From Cytophagales bacterium (lineage in GTDB: Bacteria; Bacteroidota; Bacteroidia; Cytophagales; 172606-1), in NCBI GenBank assembly GCA_030446715.1, contig JAUJMU010000007.1:62001-126000 (forward strand): DNA of 64,000 nucleotides, given 5' to 3'. Below the pieces are notes generated by a model. The model had not been told where the DNA came from, made no database searches, and saw nothing but the letters and a program-made list of their open reading frames with translations. Shown here in pieces: positions 44,099-53,674 of the stretch. Every line of letters begins with the position of its first letter. Position 1 is the first letter of the stretch. A program made the position numbers and the translations under genes.

Positions 44099-44770
44099 TT
44101 ATTTCCGGAAGGGAATCTGGTAGAAAACGTAATAGTTGAAGCCGAAGGCACTGCGCCGGGCGGCGTCACCGAAACCGGGAATGGTGATGGAACCAAGGCC
44201 CTGATCGCCGCTGAGGGATACCCTGTACTTAAACCGGACCGTGAAGCCCAGATAAAAGTTCTGCCAGACATTGCCCTTCAGGCCACTGACACCCTCCAGC
44301 CAGTGTGCCGTAAAATTCTGCTGACCGATACTGCTTTCAAAATCCCCCCAGTACCGATCAGGAGCCACAAACCGGTCCGACTGAAAATTGAAAACGCCAA
44401 ACGCATAACGGGCTCCGAAAAACATCACATCCTTGCCCCCTTTCAACATATTGCGCTCAATCCCAAGGCGGCCATAGTACCCGTTTGTGGCAAACTGGTA
44501 ACCGGGCTGATTCTTTGAAATACTGGCCACGCCTGCTTCGGCAACGTAAAGCAATTTTGGGTGAGCCAGGTCCGCTGAAAATTCCAGCCCCTGTACCTTC
44601 CGTCCGGTGATGTAGTAGTTGGCAATCCGGGACAGGTCGAATCCCAGCCGGATGCCCCGTTGGGGAAGGGTATCCGCGGGTGCTGTCTGGGCCATGCCGC
44701 AGACGCAGGTCAGCAGCAAGAGTACGGGCAGACTAAAAATAAATCCGGATATTGGGCGTATTGGCTTCAT
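44099..44770 (-). CDS. DUF6048 outer-membrane barrel protein
   Basis: 223 residues, signal peptide ending CGMAQ, then a small beta-barrel (IRLGFDLSRIANYYITG, GYYGRLGIERNMLKGGKDVM, FYLGFTVRFKYRVSL, FGFNYYVFYQIPFRK). It ends in aromatic-rich strands as outer-membrane proteins do. It overlaps the DUF6452 gene by 38 bases; the two are usually neighbours in Bacteroidota. Role unknown. Confidence 0.75.
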   Translation of the reverse strand: MKPIRPISGFIFSLPVLLLLTCVCGMAQTAPADTLPQRGIRLGFDLSRIANYYITGRKVQGLEFSADLAHPKLLYVAEAGVASISKNQPGYQFATNGYYGRLGIERNMLKGGKDVMFFGARYAFGVFNFQSDRFVAPDRYWGDFESSIGQQNFTAHWLEGVSGLKGNVWQNFYLGFTVRFKYRVSLSGDQGLGSITIPGFGDAARRSAFGFNYYVFYQIPFRK

Positions 44771-45242
44771 CTACCGTGTTTTTGAAGATTACCAGTGACT
44801 GATTGGGCGGCATGACCACCCGGATGGTATCGAGGTCATTAAACCTGACATTGAAGCCGCACACATCTGACACAAAGAAAGATTGCCGGCGGTACCGCAG
44901 CGAAATCGTACCCGTCCTCACCGTACGGGACGTATCGCCGGCAGGGTAATACAGAATCCGGAAGCTGGTGGTGTCGGTACGCTGGTTAACGGGCAGTATC
45001 AGATTGCGGTAGGTGCCCGGCCTCACCAGCGAATCCTGCGGTGACATGCCCACCCCATACACGTGCCGTACCACCAGACTCGTATCCCGCTCCCGCTGCT
45101 GGCCGGCCGCGGTCGTAGACCGTGTTTTGAATTCAATGGTCAGCAGCGGATCATCCAGATTGGTGCAATCTTCTTCGGCGCACGAAACCGTCAGCAGCAG
45201 CAAGGCCGGAATAAGCAAATACTTGCAACAGGGAATTTTCAT
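44733..45242 (-). CDS. DUF6452 lipoprotein
   Basis: 169 residues, lipobox TVSC near residue 20, then CTNLDDPLLTIEFKTRST and a beta-rich body (VSDVCGFNVRFNDLDTIRV). Two further Cys could form a disulfide. Partner of DUF6048. Confidence 0.75.
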   Translation of the reverse strand: MKIPCCKYLLIPALLLLTVSCAEEDCTNLDDPLLTIEFKTRSTTAAGQQRERDTSLVVRHVYGVGMSPQDSLVRPGTYRNLILPVNQRTDTTSFRILYYPAGDTSRTVRTGTISLRYRRQSFFVSDVCGFNVRFNDLDTIRVVMPPNQSLVIFKNTVDEANTPNIRIYF

Positions 45243-45420
45243 AGTTAGTATCGGAGAGGCAAATTAGCCCATCGTGCGGAGGAATAAAAAATTCTGCAAT
45301 AAACGTGCCCTGACGCTGCCTCTTATTGCCTTTGCGTAAACGACTTACGAAAAATCTTTTATTCGTAGCGCAAACCCGTTAAGTTTGCTTTTTTGCAAAC
45401 AGGAAACCAACCCTCCGCTC

Positions 45421-46497
45421 ATGAACGAAATACTCAGCAAAATTGTACCCGGCGTGGTGACCGGTGATGCCGTTACGGATCTGCTCCGCTACGCCAACCA
45501 GAATGAATTTGCCCTGCCGGCAGTCAATGTTGTGGGCACCAACTCAGTCAACGCGGTACTGGAAACAGCCCGGCAGGTGAACTCGCCGGTCATCATACAA
45601 TTCTCCAATGGGGGTGCCCAGTTCTACGCGGGCAAAGGCCTTGCCAACGACAAGCAGCAGGCGTCCATTGCGGGAGGCATTTCCGGTGCCCTGCACGTGC
45701 ACCAGATGGCCGAACTGTACGGCATACCCGTAATTCTGCACACGGATCACGCCGCCAAAAAACTGCTCCCCTGGATTGATGGCCTTTTGGATGCGGGTGA
45801 AAAACACTACCAAACCCGCGGCAAGCCGCTGTATAGCTCCCACATGCTGGACCTCTCCGAAGAGCCGCTGCACGAAAACATCGAAACCTGCAAGCGTTAT
45901 TTCGATCGGATGGCCAAAATGGGCATGACCCTGGAAATTGAACTCGGCGTTACGGGCGGCGAGGAAGACGGCGTGGACAACACCAACGTAGACAGCTCCA
46001 AACTATACACCCAACCCGAAGAGGTAGCATACGCCTACGAAGAACTGCGCCAGATCAGTGATAAGTTTACCATCGCGGCGGCTTTTGGCAACGTGCACGG
46101 CGTCTATAAGCCCGGCAACGTAAAGCTGCAGCCCATTATCCTGAAAAATTCACAGGACCACATTCAGAAGAAGTACAGTACGGGTCCCAACCCCGTTAAC
46201 TTTGTGTTCCACGGTGGTTCCGGCTCCACCCGCGAAGAGATACGCGAGGCCATCCGGTACGGCGCTATCAAGATGAACATCGATACGGACATCCAATGGG
46301 CTACCTGGGATGGCATACGCAACTACTACGAAAGCAAGAAAGCCTGGCTGCAAACCCAGTTAGGCAATCCCGAAGGACCGGAGAGCCCCAACAAGAAGTA
46401 CTACGACCCGCGGGTGTGGCTGCGCAAAGGAGAAGAAAGCATGATCAGCCGCCTCAAAGCCGCGTTTGAAGATCTGAACGCCATGAACCGGCTGTAG
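45421..46497 (+). CDS. fbaA: Class II fructose-bisphosphate aldolase
   Basis: 358 residues from ATG 45421 (MNEILSKIVPGVVTGDAVTD). Zinc-site His in PVILHTDHAAKK and in the later NVHGVYKPG and VFHGGSGS loops, all present. Splits fructose 1,6-bisphosphate in glycolysis. Upstream ATG at 45385 is out of family. A TAAGTTTG box (45380-45387) is a likely -7 element. A strong terminator follows. Confidence 0.95.
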   Translation: MNEILSKIVPGVVTGDAVTDLLRYANQNEFALPAVNVVGTNSVNAVLETARQVNSPVIIQFSNGGAQFYAGKGLANDKQQASIAGGISGALHVHQMAELYGIPVILHTDHAAKKLLPWIDGLLDAGEKHYQTRGKPLYSSHMLDLSEEPLHENIETCKRYFDRMAKMGMTLEIELGVTGGEEDGVDNTNVDSSKLYTQPEEVAYAYEELRQISDKFTIAAAFGNVHGVYKPGNVKLQPIILKNSQDHIQKKYSTGPNPVNFVFHGGSGSTREEIREAIRYGAIKMNIDTDIQWATWDGIRNYYESKKAWLQTQLGNPEGPESPNKKYYDPRVWLRKGEESMISRLKAAFEDLNAMNRL

Positions 46498-46565
46498 GCT
46501 GGATGGTTGAAGGACTGGGAGCCATACGGACATTCAGACAACGGGAATCGGATCAGACATAAATG

Positions 46566-46602
46566 AAAAAGCCCGGTGCGAAGTATTTCTGCCGGGCTTT
46601 TT
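46566..46602 (+). terminator. Terminator after fbaA
   Basis: AGCCCGG...CCGGGCT stem (46571-46597) with T-run; A-run before it makes it bidirectional. Confidence 0.85.
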
Positions 46603-46717
46603 GCTGCACTTCCACTTCATTCCCGTCATTTCTTCCGGCTGTGCCCTGTATCATAGCAAGGGTAGATATGGACGATCTTTCCTCTTCCTGAAAAACGGAT
46701 AGCAGAATTGTCTCGGT

Positions 46718-47035
46718 TTAAAACTTGCCCTCTGCCCCCTTATCCAGCTTTTGCGGCACCTGGGACGGGGGCCGGTAAACAGGCATCGGAGACAGGGGCA
46801 GGCTATCCATTTTCATCATTGGCATCTTTGCCAGTCTGCTCATGTCTGGTACCATCACCGGCATCGGGTCGCCCGGCCAGCGGTGGATAAGCAGTGAATC
46901 GGCCAGCTCTCCTGCAGCATGGAATGGAGAGTTCAGAGAAAAGGGAATTCTGCCGTCCTGCCCGGCAAGGGCCACTCCGCTGAAGGCTACTGCCCCAAAA
47001 ACCACCGTGAATAAAATCTTGCCCGTACGGTCCAT
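46718..47035 (-). CDS. Exported Pro/Met-rich small protein
   Basis: 105 residues from ATG 47035 (MDRTGKILFTVVFGAVAFSG), a signal peptide, then a Pro/Met-rich tail (MPVMVPDMSRLAKMPMMK). No family recognised. Confidence 0.55.
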   Translation of the reverse strand: MDRTGKILFTVVFGAVAFSGVALAGQDGRIPFSLNSPFHAAGELADSLLIHRWPGDPMPVMVPDMSRLAKMPMMKMDSLPLSPMPVYRPPSQVPQKLDKGAEGKF

Positions 47036-47174
47036 AAGTTTATCTGATGCTGAATGGCAAAGTACGAAATCAATACCTTTCAATAACCGTGTTTAACATA
47101 TCAGAGTATTTTAACCGCCCGGACAAAGATAGTCGGCGGCATTCCGTATGTACACAGACAAGAAGTCTGTATAC

Positions 47175-47852
47175 CTATTGTCCGGCTTCCAGTTGCTGCC
47201 TGAGTTGGTCAATTCGCCCGGCCGGCAACTCGGTAATCTCACTGATCAGATCGGTGGTCATCCCCTTCCTGAGCATGTTCAGGGCCGCTTTTTCTTTGCC
47301 TTCCTGTCTGCCTTCCTGATAAACTTCCCGGTAGAGCGTGTCTTCTTTGATGTCAATCATGATAGTCATTTTCTTTGCGGTGTTGAATACGGTTTTACCC
47401 AGGTTTCTTAATACGGCTAAACGAACCAGTTGCAGGGTTCGTTGCGACAACTCCGGTTTACCTTCACAGAGTTCTTCCAATTTACTGATAATCTTTTCAG
47501 CAATCAAGCCGGCTGGTTCACCCTCAAAGTCAGCAAGGATCGCCAGTATCACTTCCCGGCTACCGGAGGATTCCAGAAACGTTTGGCAGGAAAAGGATCT
47601 TAAATCAACCAGCAGCATGCGGGAGAGCATCTGCTTATCGTTGCCGGCCTGAAACCCGCAGTGCAGGATGAAGGGTTCTCCCCCAGAAGGAACTACCTCC
47701 CATAACTGATCCGCTTCCCGCTCCGAGGTGTATTGTAAGTCTACCGGCAGAGGCTTATACTCTCCGGAGGGAATACCCAGTACTTTCCGGGCTACTGCCG
47801 GAAAAATGTCTTTGAGCACCTCCCGGAAGATCTTATCATAGTCCTGTGCCAT
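47175..47852 (-). CDS. Rpn-type PD-(D/E)XK nuclease/transposase-related protein
   Basis: 225 residues: DKIFREVLKDIFPAVARKVL, VDLQYTSEREADQLWEV (the Asp of the nuclease motif), then FILHCGFQAGN and a helical end with YREVYQEGRQEGKEKAAL (QEG repeat typical of Rpn proteins). Rpn family members nick DNA and promote recA-independent recombination. Confidence 0.75.
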   Translation of the reverse strand: MAQDYDKIFREVLKDIFPAVARKVLGIPSGEYKPLPVDLQYTSEREADQLWEVVPSGGEPFILHCGFQAGNDKQMLSRMLLVDLRSFSCQTFLESSGSREVILAILADFEGEPAGLIAEKIISKLEELCEGKPELSQRTLQLVRLAVLRNLGKTVFNTAKKMTIMIDIKEDTLYREVYQEGRQEGKEKAALNMLRKGMTTDLISEITELPAGRIDQLRQQLEAGQ

Positions 47853-48010
47853 GCGGTAAAACTACTCACTTTACCCTTTGTCCGCTGCCATTTGAGCTGT
47901 CTCTTTGCCGGAAGAAACAAGAACATGTACCGGAGTATAAATTCAGCCTGCCGGCGAGGCCGGGGTAAACCGGCGAGGCAGGAATTTACAATTTAAAATT
48001 GCGCAGCTAC

Positions 48011-48751
48011 TCAAGGCTTGCGGAAAATCAAGAGGTGCTGCTGCGGCAAGCTTTTCACGTTTGCCGCAAACTCAAGGCCGACTACAGCCATTTCCCGTAC
48101 TGCCTGCGCCTCAGTCATCTTGTGGCGGGGCCTGATAGGCACATCCGGGTCTTCGGCCCGGTATTCCACCAGCACAACGCGGCCACCCGGCTTTAAAGCT
48201 TTTACCACATTTTGCATCATCTCGTAGGGGTGCGAAAACTCGTGGTAGGCATCCACAAAAAGGGCAAGGTCCACGCTGCCGGCAGGCAGACGGGGGTCGG
48301 ATACGGTGCCCAGTACCGTGACGACATTACGGGTACCGGCCTTTTTCATCCGTGCGCGGATTTCGTCCAGCATTTCTGGCTGAATATCTACGGCCAGCAC
48401 TTTTCCCTGCGGCACCAGGGGCGCCATCCGGAAGGTAAAGTACCCGCTGCCGGCTCCCACGTCGGCCACTACGCCGGCAGCATCCAGTTTCAGTTCCTTC
48501 AGCAGCAGGTCGGTGCGTTCTTCCCGTTCGCGGCGTGGCCGCTCCAGCCAGCCGGCACCGGTATGGCCCATCACATGAGCAATTTCGCGGCCCATGTAAA
48601 ACTTACCGGTGCCGTCTGCACTTTGGGAATCCCGGATCTCATACCGCTGGCCCGCGTCCCGGGCAGAGGTAACTCCGCCCGGCTCCTGCCAGGCGCAGGC
48701 CTGCTGTAAGAAAAATCCAAATACTATTGAAATTATTTGGTTAATTTTCAT
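48011..48751 (-). CDS. Exported class I SAM methyltransferase
   Basis: 246 residues from ATG 48751 (MKINQIISIVFGFFLQQACA). The methyltransferase core follows: VVADVGAGSGYFTFRMAPLV (SAM motif I), AVDIQPEMLDEIRA, ALFVDAYHEFSHPYEM and VVLVEYRAEDP. The signal-peptide-like N-terminus is odd for an enzyme using cytosolic SAM, yet is typical of this Bacteroidota subgroup. Substrate unknown. Confidence 0.75.
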   Translation of the reverse strand: MKINQIISIVFGFFLQQACAWQEPGGVTSARDAGQRYEIRDSQSADGTGKFYMGREIAHVMGHTGAGWLERPRREREERTDLLLKELKLDAAGVVADVGAGSGYFTFRMAPLVPQGKVLAVDIQPEMLDEIRARMKKAGTRNVVTVLGTVSDPRLPAGSVDLALFVDAYHEFSHPYEMMQNVVKALKPGGRVVLVEYRAEDPDVPIRPRHKMTEAQAVREMAVVGLEFAANVKSLPQQHLLIFRKP

Positions 48752-48972
48752 AAAATCAGTTATTTTCACTATTTAACGGCGGTGGCAGTAAAATAACAGA
48801 AAATTAAAAACCTGGCTTTCCCGCTCATTCGTATATAGCTCTGAATTAGGCGAAATCAACCTTCATCTTTTCAATCCGGCCATTCCGTGTATCTGAACCG
48901 GCAACAACTTCTCCAGCGATAAATTGTAATATACCATATCCATATACACGCAATTGTTATCTTCCACATCGT

Positions 48973-49555
48973 ATGAAGTTCACTACTACATTTCTTCTTC
49001 TGATTTTAATGACGGCGGCAATGGGCTGCATGAATGACAGCCGTTTTCTGGTAGAATATGATTACAGTTACAAGGGAAATTTCAAAAAATACAATTCTTA
49101 TACCTTTGTAGACAATATGCCCTTTGATGACAAGGATTCCAGCATGAACAATCCGGTTATTGCCGAAGCCATCAGGCACCAGATGGACGTGCACGGATAC
49201 CGCCAGACCAAAAAAGAGGCCTAATTTGCTGGTATCCTACAAGATATTTTATGATGATCTGAAGTTTCAGGGCTTTGTGCAGCCTGATATCGAAAACTGG
49301 ATTCAGACGGAGGAAAATGATGTGGGTTATGATCCCGTAAAATATAATCTTAATAAGGGCACGCTGATTATTCAGTTGCTGGAAGCCCGCACCCACCAGA
49401 CCATATGGCAAGGGTATGCTTCGGGCGTATTCAGCGACAAAAACCTTGAAAACGACCGGTACCTGAAGAGAGCAGTCCGCTCCATTTTTGATAAATACAA
49501 ACTTTTTGCGGATGGCTACATCATTGAAAGCCGCAACGGCAACACCGGCCGGTAA
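48973..49555 (+). pseudogene. DUF4136 lipoprotein, frameshifted in an A-run
   Basis: First frame (48973-49224): signal/lipobox MTAAMGC, VEYDYSYKGNFKKYNSYTF, HQMDVHGYRQTKK. Second frame (from about 49209): KRPNLLVSYKIFYDDLKF, EARTHQTIWQGYASG, a normal DUF4136 end. Removing one A from the six-A run near 49210 restores a single frame. The remainder looks intact, so a read error is as likely as a mutation. Confidence 0.75.
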
Positions 49556-49588
49556 AAAATTTCAGGAACGGATTTTTTTACTTTCATC

Positions 49589-49641
49589 CTCAGAAACAGG
49601 AAAGGCCATCACTGCTTGTGATGGCCTTTCCTGTTTCTGAG
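49589..49641. terminator. Perfect 24-bp inverted repeat
   Basis: CTCAGAAACAGGAAAGG...CAC and its exact complement flank TGCTT. The stem (24 bp) is far longer than an ordinary terminator's. It lies 33 bases past the DUF4136 gene and would fold in RNA. Confidence 0.8.
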
Positions 49642-49823
49642 GCAGTTTAATGGCATTGCTCCGGGTCCGGTGCAACCACTGTTTTCGCCGGAGTTTCAAA
49701 AACGCATCCACTTTCCCCGGGTGTGGAAAAATTATATGAAATAGTAAACAAAAAATTACATATATTGTAGGACAGATGTAACTGTCCGCTTCTTTGGCAC
49801 GTATACTTAACTAAGTAATTCCC

Positions 49824-50071
49824 ATGAAACTTAGCGAATTCAACCAACTCCGGCTTAACCAGCAAGCCAGTTACCTGTACAAAAAGGTACATATCTGATG
49901 ACCCGTAAGGATCATTTTTACCACATCAGCCTGTACAGCGTACATACTTTCTTCGTGGAGCTTTGGATTGACACCCAGACGGACGGGATATTTACCATTA
50001 TTGCCTTTAAAGACGCCGACAACATCAATTACTACACGGAAGAGGTGGCCATAGGCGAGTTGCTTGGATAA
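49824..50071 (+). pseudogene. Small cytosolic protein, frameshifted
   Basis: First frame MKLSEFNQLRLNQQASYLYK; a one-base shift near 49885 restores GTYLMTRKDHFYHISLYSVH and VELWIDTQTDGIF, as in conserved Cytophagales small proteins. Single-base deletion in AAAAAGG is the likely cause. Role unknown. Confidence 0.65.
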
Positions 50072-50275
50072 CATTCCTTTTCAATCTGCGGATCTGCCTG
50101 CTGCCCGCTCTACGCCGGTCCTGCGTCCTTGACAGATCACAGCTGCCTGACTACGTTTGCTCCTTACGTAACCAAAGCCTGAAAACTCACTGGATTGCAA
50201 ACAATTGCGTAGTCTTCCGGTTATTGCAATACCATTCCGTCTATCCTCTTTATAAAGGTTGCAAACTCCGCTCTT

Positions 50276-50395
50276 ATGCAGCACATGAAACAATTTGACC
50301 CCTCCAAACTCAACCCCAATCTGGTGGATATCGTGGTGATCGGCTCACAAATTCTGCTGCTGGCAGGCGTGGTCAGGGTCTTTTTGTATCTGTAG
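50276..50395 (+). CDS. Small single-TM protein
   Basis: 39 codons from ATG 50276 or 36 from 50285 (MKQFDPSKLNPNLVDIVVIG), ending in a TM helix (VVIGSQILLLAGVVRVFLYL). No family recognised. Confidence 0.45.
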   Translation: MQHMKQFDPSKLNPNLVDIVVIGSQILLLAGVVRVFLYL

Positions 50396-50460
50396 TCTGA
50401 ACTGTGAACCGGACGAAAATTTACTGAATCCGCGCCAGAAAAACTCTTCTGGCAAATGCC

Positions 50461-50736
50461 TCAATGCGCACGTAAAGCGTGCGGCTCCCCATCCATAAAA
50501 TCCTTGTATTCCTGCGGAAAACTGGTGCTGGTCTTCAGGTACGTGAGCAGTTTTGTGACATCGGCGCTGCCGATCTGCTTCTTCTCATCGTCGTGCTCCG
50601 GAAAGGCGAAAATCCTTAGCTGACCAGCCTCATTTTCCAACTGATAAATTATTTTTGAAGGATCAATGAATTCTTCGTAGGCAGGCTTGATAAGAGAAAT
50701 CTGGTGCCAGATGGGAGATAAGTTGGTTTGCCACAT
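50461..50736 (-). CDS. Hypothetical protein
   Basis: 91 residues (WHQISLIKPAYEEFIDPSKI, RIFAFPEHDDEKKQIGSADV). Acidic, cytosolic. No family recognised. Confidence 0.5.
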   Translation of the reverse strand: MWQTNLSPIWHQISLIKPAYEEFIDPSKIIYQLENEAGQLRIFAFPEHDDEKKQIGSADVTKLLTYLKTSTSFPQEYKDFMDGEPHALRAH

Positions 50737-50966
50737 ATTGTCAAAGATGACGGATAATTACGGACTAATTTTTCATTTTCCAAATGTCGGTTCCTCAAAT
50801 TTGCGGGCTTTTAACGGGCTTATGAGCAGCATTACGGCCTTCCGGTTTTTGGGTTCCGGAATCTGGCCACTGCACGGAAGCCCGGCCTGCCTTGCTTTTT
50901 CCGGAGCCAGGGTGAGATTTATCGGGAGAAAATAATAATTTAAGGCCAGTAAACGTCCCCCTTCCT

Positions 50967-51899
50967 ATGTCTTTACCACCACTGCCCGGCCGCCGCCAGC
51001 TCCTGCAAGGATTAGGAGCTACGGTAGGGATATCCCTTTTGCCGGCTTCCCTTCATGCCAGTTCTCCCCCTAAAGGTTCCCTTGTGTATTGCCTGAACAT
51101 GAGCACGATCCGGGGGCACCATCTGGGCTTTGTCCGGGAGTTGGAAGTGGCCTCCAGAGCCGGCTTCCGTTCAGTGGAAATCTGGATGGACTCCCTGCAG
51201 AAGTTTCTGGACGGTGGCGGTACCATTGCCGATGCCCGCAAGCGGATCAATGACCTGGGACTGAAGGTAGAAAACGCCATAGGCTTCGCCCAGTGGATCG
51301 TGGACGACGACGCTACGCGCACCAAAGGCATTGAACAACTGAAGCGGGAAATGGAGATGCTGGCGCAACTGGGCTGTAACCGCACGGCCGCTCCGCCGGC
51401 GGGAGCTACCCAGGCCCCCGGCCTCGACCTGAAGCGGGCCGCCGAACGGTACCGGGCCATTCTGGAACTGGGCGAAAAGACCGGTGTAATGCCGCAGCTT
51501 GAACTCTGGGGCTTTTCCAAAAACCTCAACCGCCTGAGCGAAGTGCTGTACGTGGCCACCGAAAGCGGCCACCCGTCGGCCCGGATGCTGCTCGACGTGT
51601 ATCACCTCTTCAAGGGTGGTTCCAGCCCCGACAGCCTGCACCTCGCGGGCAAAGGCGGCATTGAGATTTTCCACGTAAACGATTATCCGGCCGGTGCCGA
51701 CCCGGCTACCATTACCGATGCTGACCGCATCTACACGGGTGACGGCGCGGCACCGGTGCGCCGCATTCTGGAAGCGATCCGTCCCCACGACCGGCCCCTG
51801 ATTATTTCCTTCGAGGTATTCAACAAAACTTACTACGGTCAGGATCCGCTGAAAGTCGCCCGGACCTCCCTCGCGAAGATGAAGGCAGTCAGCGTCTGA
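50967..51899 (+). CDS. Exported sugar phosphate isomerase/epimerase-like TIM-barrel protein
   Basis: 310 residues. A twin-arginine-like signal (GRRQLLQGLGATVGISLL). The TIM-barrel body (SRAGFRSVEIWMDSLQKFLD, PQLELWGFSKNLNRLSEVLY, DVYHLFKGGSSPDSLHLAGK, EIFHVNDYPAG) carries the Glu/Asp/His metal-site pattern of the xylose isomerase-like superfamily. Exported members are common in Bacteroidota sugar metabolism; the substrate is unknown. Confidence 0.82.
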   Translation: MSLPPLPGRRQLLQGLGATVGISLLPASLHASSPPKGSLVYCLNMSTIRGHHLGFVRELEVASRAGFRSVEIWMDSLQKFLDGGGTIADARKRINDLGLKVENAIGFAQWIVDDDATRTKGIEQLKREMEMLAQLGCNRTAAPPAGATQAPGLDLKRAAERYRAILELGEKTGVMPQLELWGFSKNLNRLSEVLYVATESGHPSARMLLDVYHLFKGGSSPDSLHLAGKGGIEIFHVNDYPAGADPATITDADRIYTGDGAAPVRRILEAIRPHDRPLIISFEVFNKTYYGQDPLKVARTSLAKMKAVSV

Positions 51900-52019
51900 T
51901 AGTGGGGAGAGACGCCATGCATGGCGTCTGTACCAGTTGTAAGGGGTTTGGCGTGTACGCACATTGGTGTCTGCCAACTGTTACTGCCCACTCAGCACTT
52001 ACGACTTACCACTTATGAC

Positions 52020-53357
52020 TTACCACTTACCACTTATTTCCACCGGCAAGCCTTCGGGACTGATCAGTTGCACCTGCTGGCGGGGGTACACGGGGATGAT
52101 TACCTTCCGGTACTCCGGTTTGTTCAGCTCCTGGGTGATGCGCAGCGTCAGTTCACTTTTCCATTTCCGGCGTTCGCGGGCCCCTACCAGGTATCGGATG
52201 GTCACGTTGGTCCATGAATCATCCGCAGAAAGGAATACCTGCGGCTTTTCGGGTACGGCGTCATCCAGTCCGGCCTTTTTGAGCAGCACGCCATATTGCC
52301 GGGCCGGAGTCACCATGTAGCTGCCCAGCAGCGCCAGCGCCACATTTTCCAGTACGTCCATCGCTTTTTTCACATCCGATTCATTGGCAATGGACACGGC
52401 CAGTTCGTCCCACACGTAAGGAAAATCTCCCGTCAGGTTGATGACCGTACCGGTGAGAATTTCGTTGTTCGGGAAGGTAACCATGCGGCCGGTGGGCTGC
52501 TCGGCGTGTACGAAGCCGGGCTGGTAAGGTGCCCCGATTTCCCATACGGTAGTAGTGAGAAAATCAATGCGGTAAACATCCCCGAACACCTCTCCTACCC
52601 TGACCCGGTCGCCTACGCGGTAGTACCCCTGAAAAGAGTTGAGGAGCCAGCCCGTAAAACTTTCAATCGGCGTCTGCAGGGACCATGACAGGGCCAGACC
52701 AATCAGGCCCAGTGAGCCCACCAATGCCCGGATGTCGCCCGCTACCACGCTGATGGCCACGCCAACCGCAAGAAGCCATACGGCTATGGAAACAAGGGAT
52801 ATGATGGCCCCCGAACTGTGCCAGCGCCCCAGCACCTTCTTCAGCAGATTTCTCAGCAGCCACACCAGGCCCCAGGCCAGCACCAGCGTCACGAGGGCAA
52901 TCAAAAACTTGGGGAAGTTGAGGTAAAAGCTGTTCCATAGTCCCTGCAAGGCTCCGATTGCCTCGTCGGCCGATTGGCGGCTTGATTGTATGGCCTTGCC
53001 CGTTGTCTCTCCGGCGGTATTGCCCGCAACAGCCACCGAATCTACGGCTGCCGGTGCCTGACTGTCGGTCTGCGCGGCGAGGCCTGCCTCATCGGGGGCA
53101 AAAAGCAGCAAAATGAATCCGGTGATTGCCACTGCAAGGATGGAAGCCTGCCGGAAATTCTTCAGCCGGTTGCGGGCTCCCTTTACGGCAGTGCCGGCCT
53201 CCACCCTTTTCCGCCGGGCTTTGCCGTAAACCTTTACCTTCCGGCTGGCAGTTGCCCTGCCGGCCGGCTGTACCACCCGACCCGTATTCCTTCCTCTTAT
53301 TGCCGGCTGATTTCTCCGGTTGGGGCCAAAGCCACGGTTTCGTTTGGGATATGCCAT
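52020..53357 (-). CDS. MscS-family mechanosensitive channel
   Basis: 445 residues. Very basic N-terminus (residues 1-70, rich in Arg/Lys), a TM segment (LAVAITGFILLLFAPDEAG), further TM helices (FLIALVTLVLAWGLVWLL), the pore region (ALVGSLGLIGLALSWSLQTP) and the beta domain (GYYRVGDRVRVGEVFGDVYR). Opens on membrane tension to relieve osmotic shock. Confidence 0.88.
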   Translation of the reverse strand: MAYPKRNRGFGPNRRNQPAIRGRNTGRVVQPAGRATASRKVKVYGKARRKRVEAGTAVKGARNRLKNFRQASILAVAITGFILLLFAPDEAGLAAQTDSQAPAAVDSVAVAGNTAGETTGKAIQSSRQSADEAIGALQGLWNSFYLNFPKFLIALVTLVLAWGLVWLLRNLLKKVLGRWHSSGAIISLVSIAVWLLAVGVAISVVAGDIRALVGSLGLIGLALSWSLQTPIESFTGWLLNSFQGYYRVGDRVRVGEVFGDVYRIDFLTTTVWEIGAPYQPGFVHAEQPTGRMVTFPNNEILTGTVINLTGDFPYVWDELAVSIANESDVKKAMDVLENVALALLGSYMVTPARQYGVLLKKAGLDDAVPEKPQVFLSADDSWTNVTIRYLVGARERRKWKSELTLRITQELNKPEYRKVIIPVYPRQQVQLISPEGLPVEISGKW

Positions 53358-53674
53358 AGAAAGGAATTGAAAATTGATAACTGAAAATGGCTGCCCGGCC
53401 AGATCAGTGCAGATTGTGGCGGCACTATCAGAAGATGCCGGGTGGATGATCTGATTAAAGCTGTTGCCAAAACTGGCTGTCCTGTAATGCTATACGTAAG
53501 AGAATTCCTGCGGATGCAGAAAAGTTATTTTTACAGACCGTGACATAACCGGAAGGAGAGGGATGCATTCCGGACAGGCGGGAATTCATAATTTACAATT
53601 GCGCAGCTACTTATCAGGTTTATCTTTGTCGCATCACCTCCCGGCGGAGGCAAAATCCGAAGGAGTCTGTTCCA
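53358..53674. other. Intergenic region before the histidine kinase
   Basis: No gene. Contains AATTGCGCAGCTACT at 53597, also found at 47997 (see findings). Confidence 0.45.

Noticed and set aside
51171-51977. Minus-strand ORF of 268 codons
   Set aside because: Antisense of the sugar isomerase-like gene with no domain.
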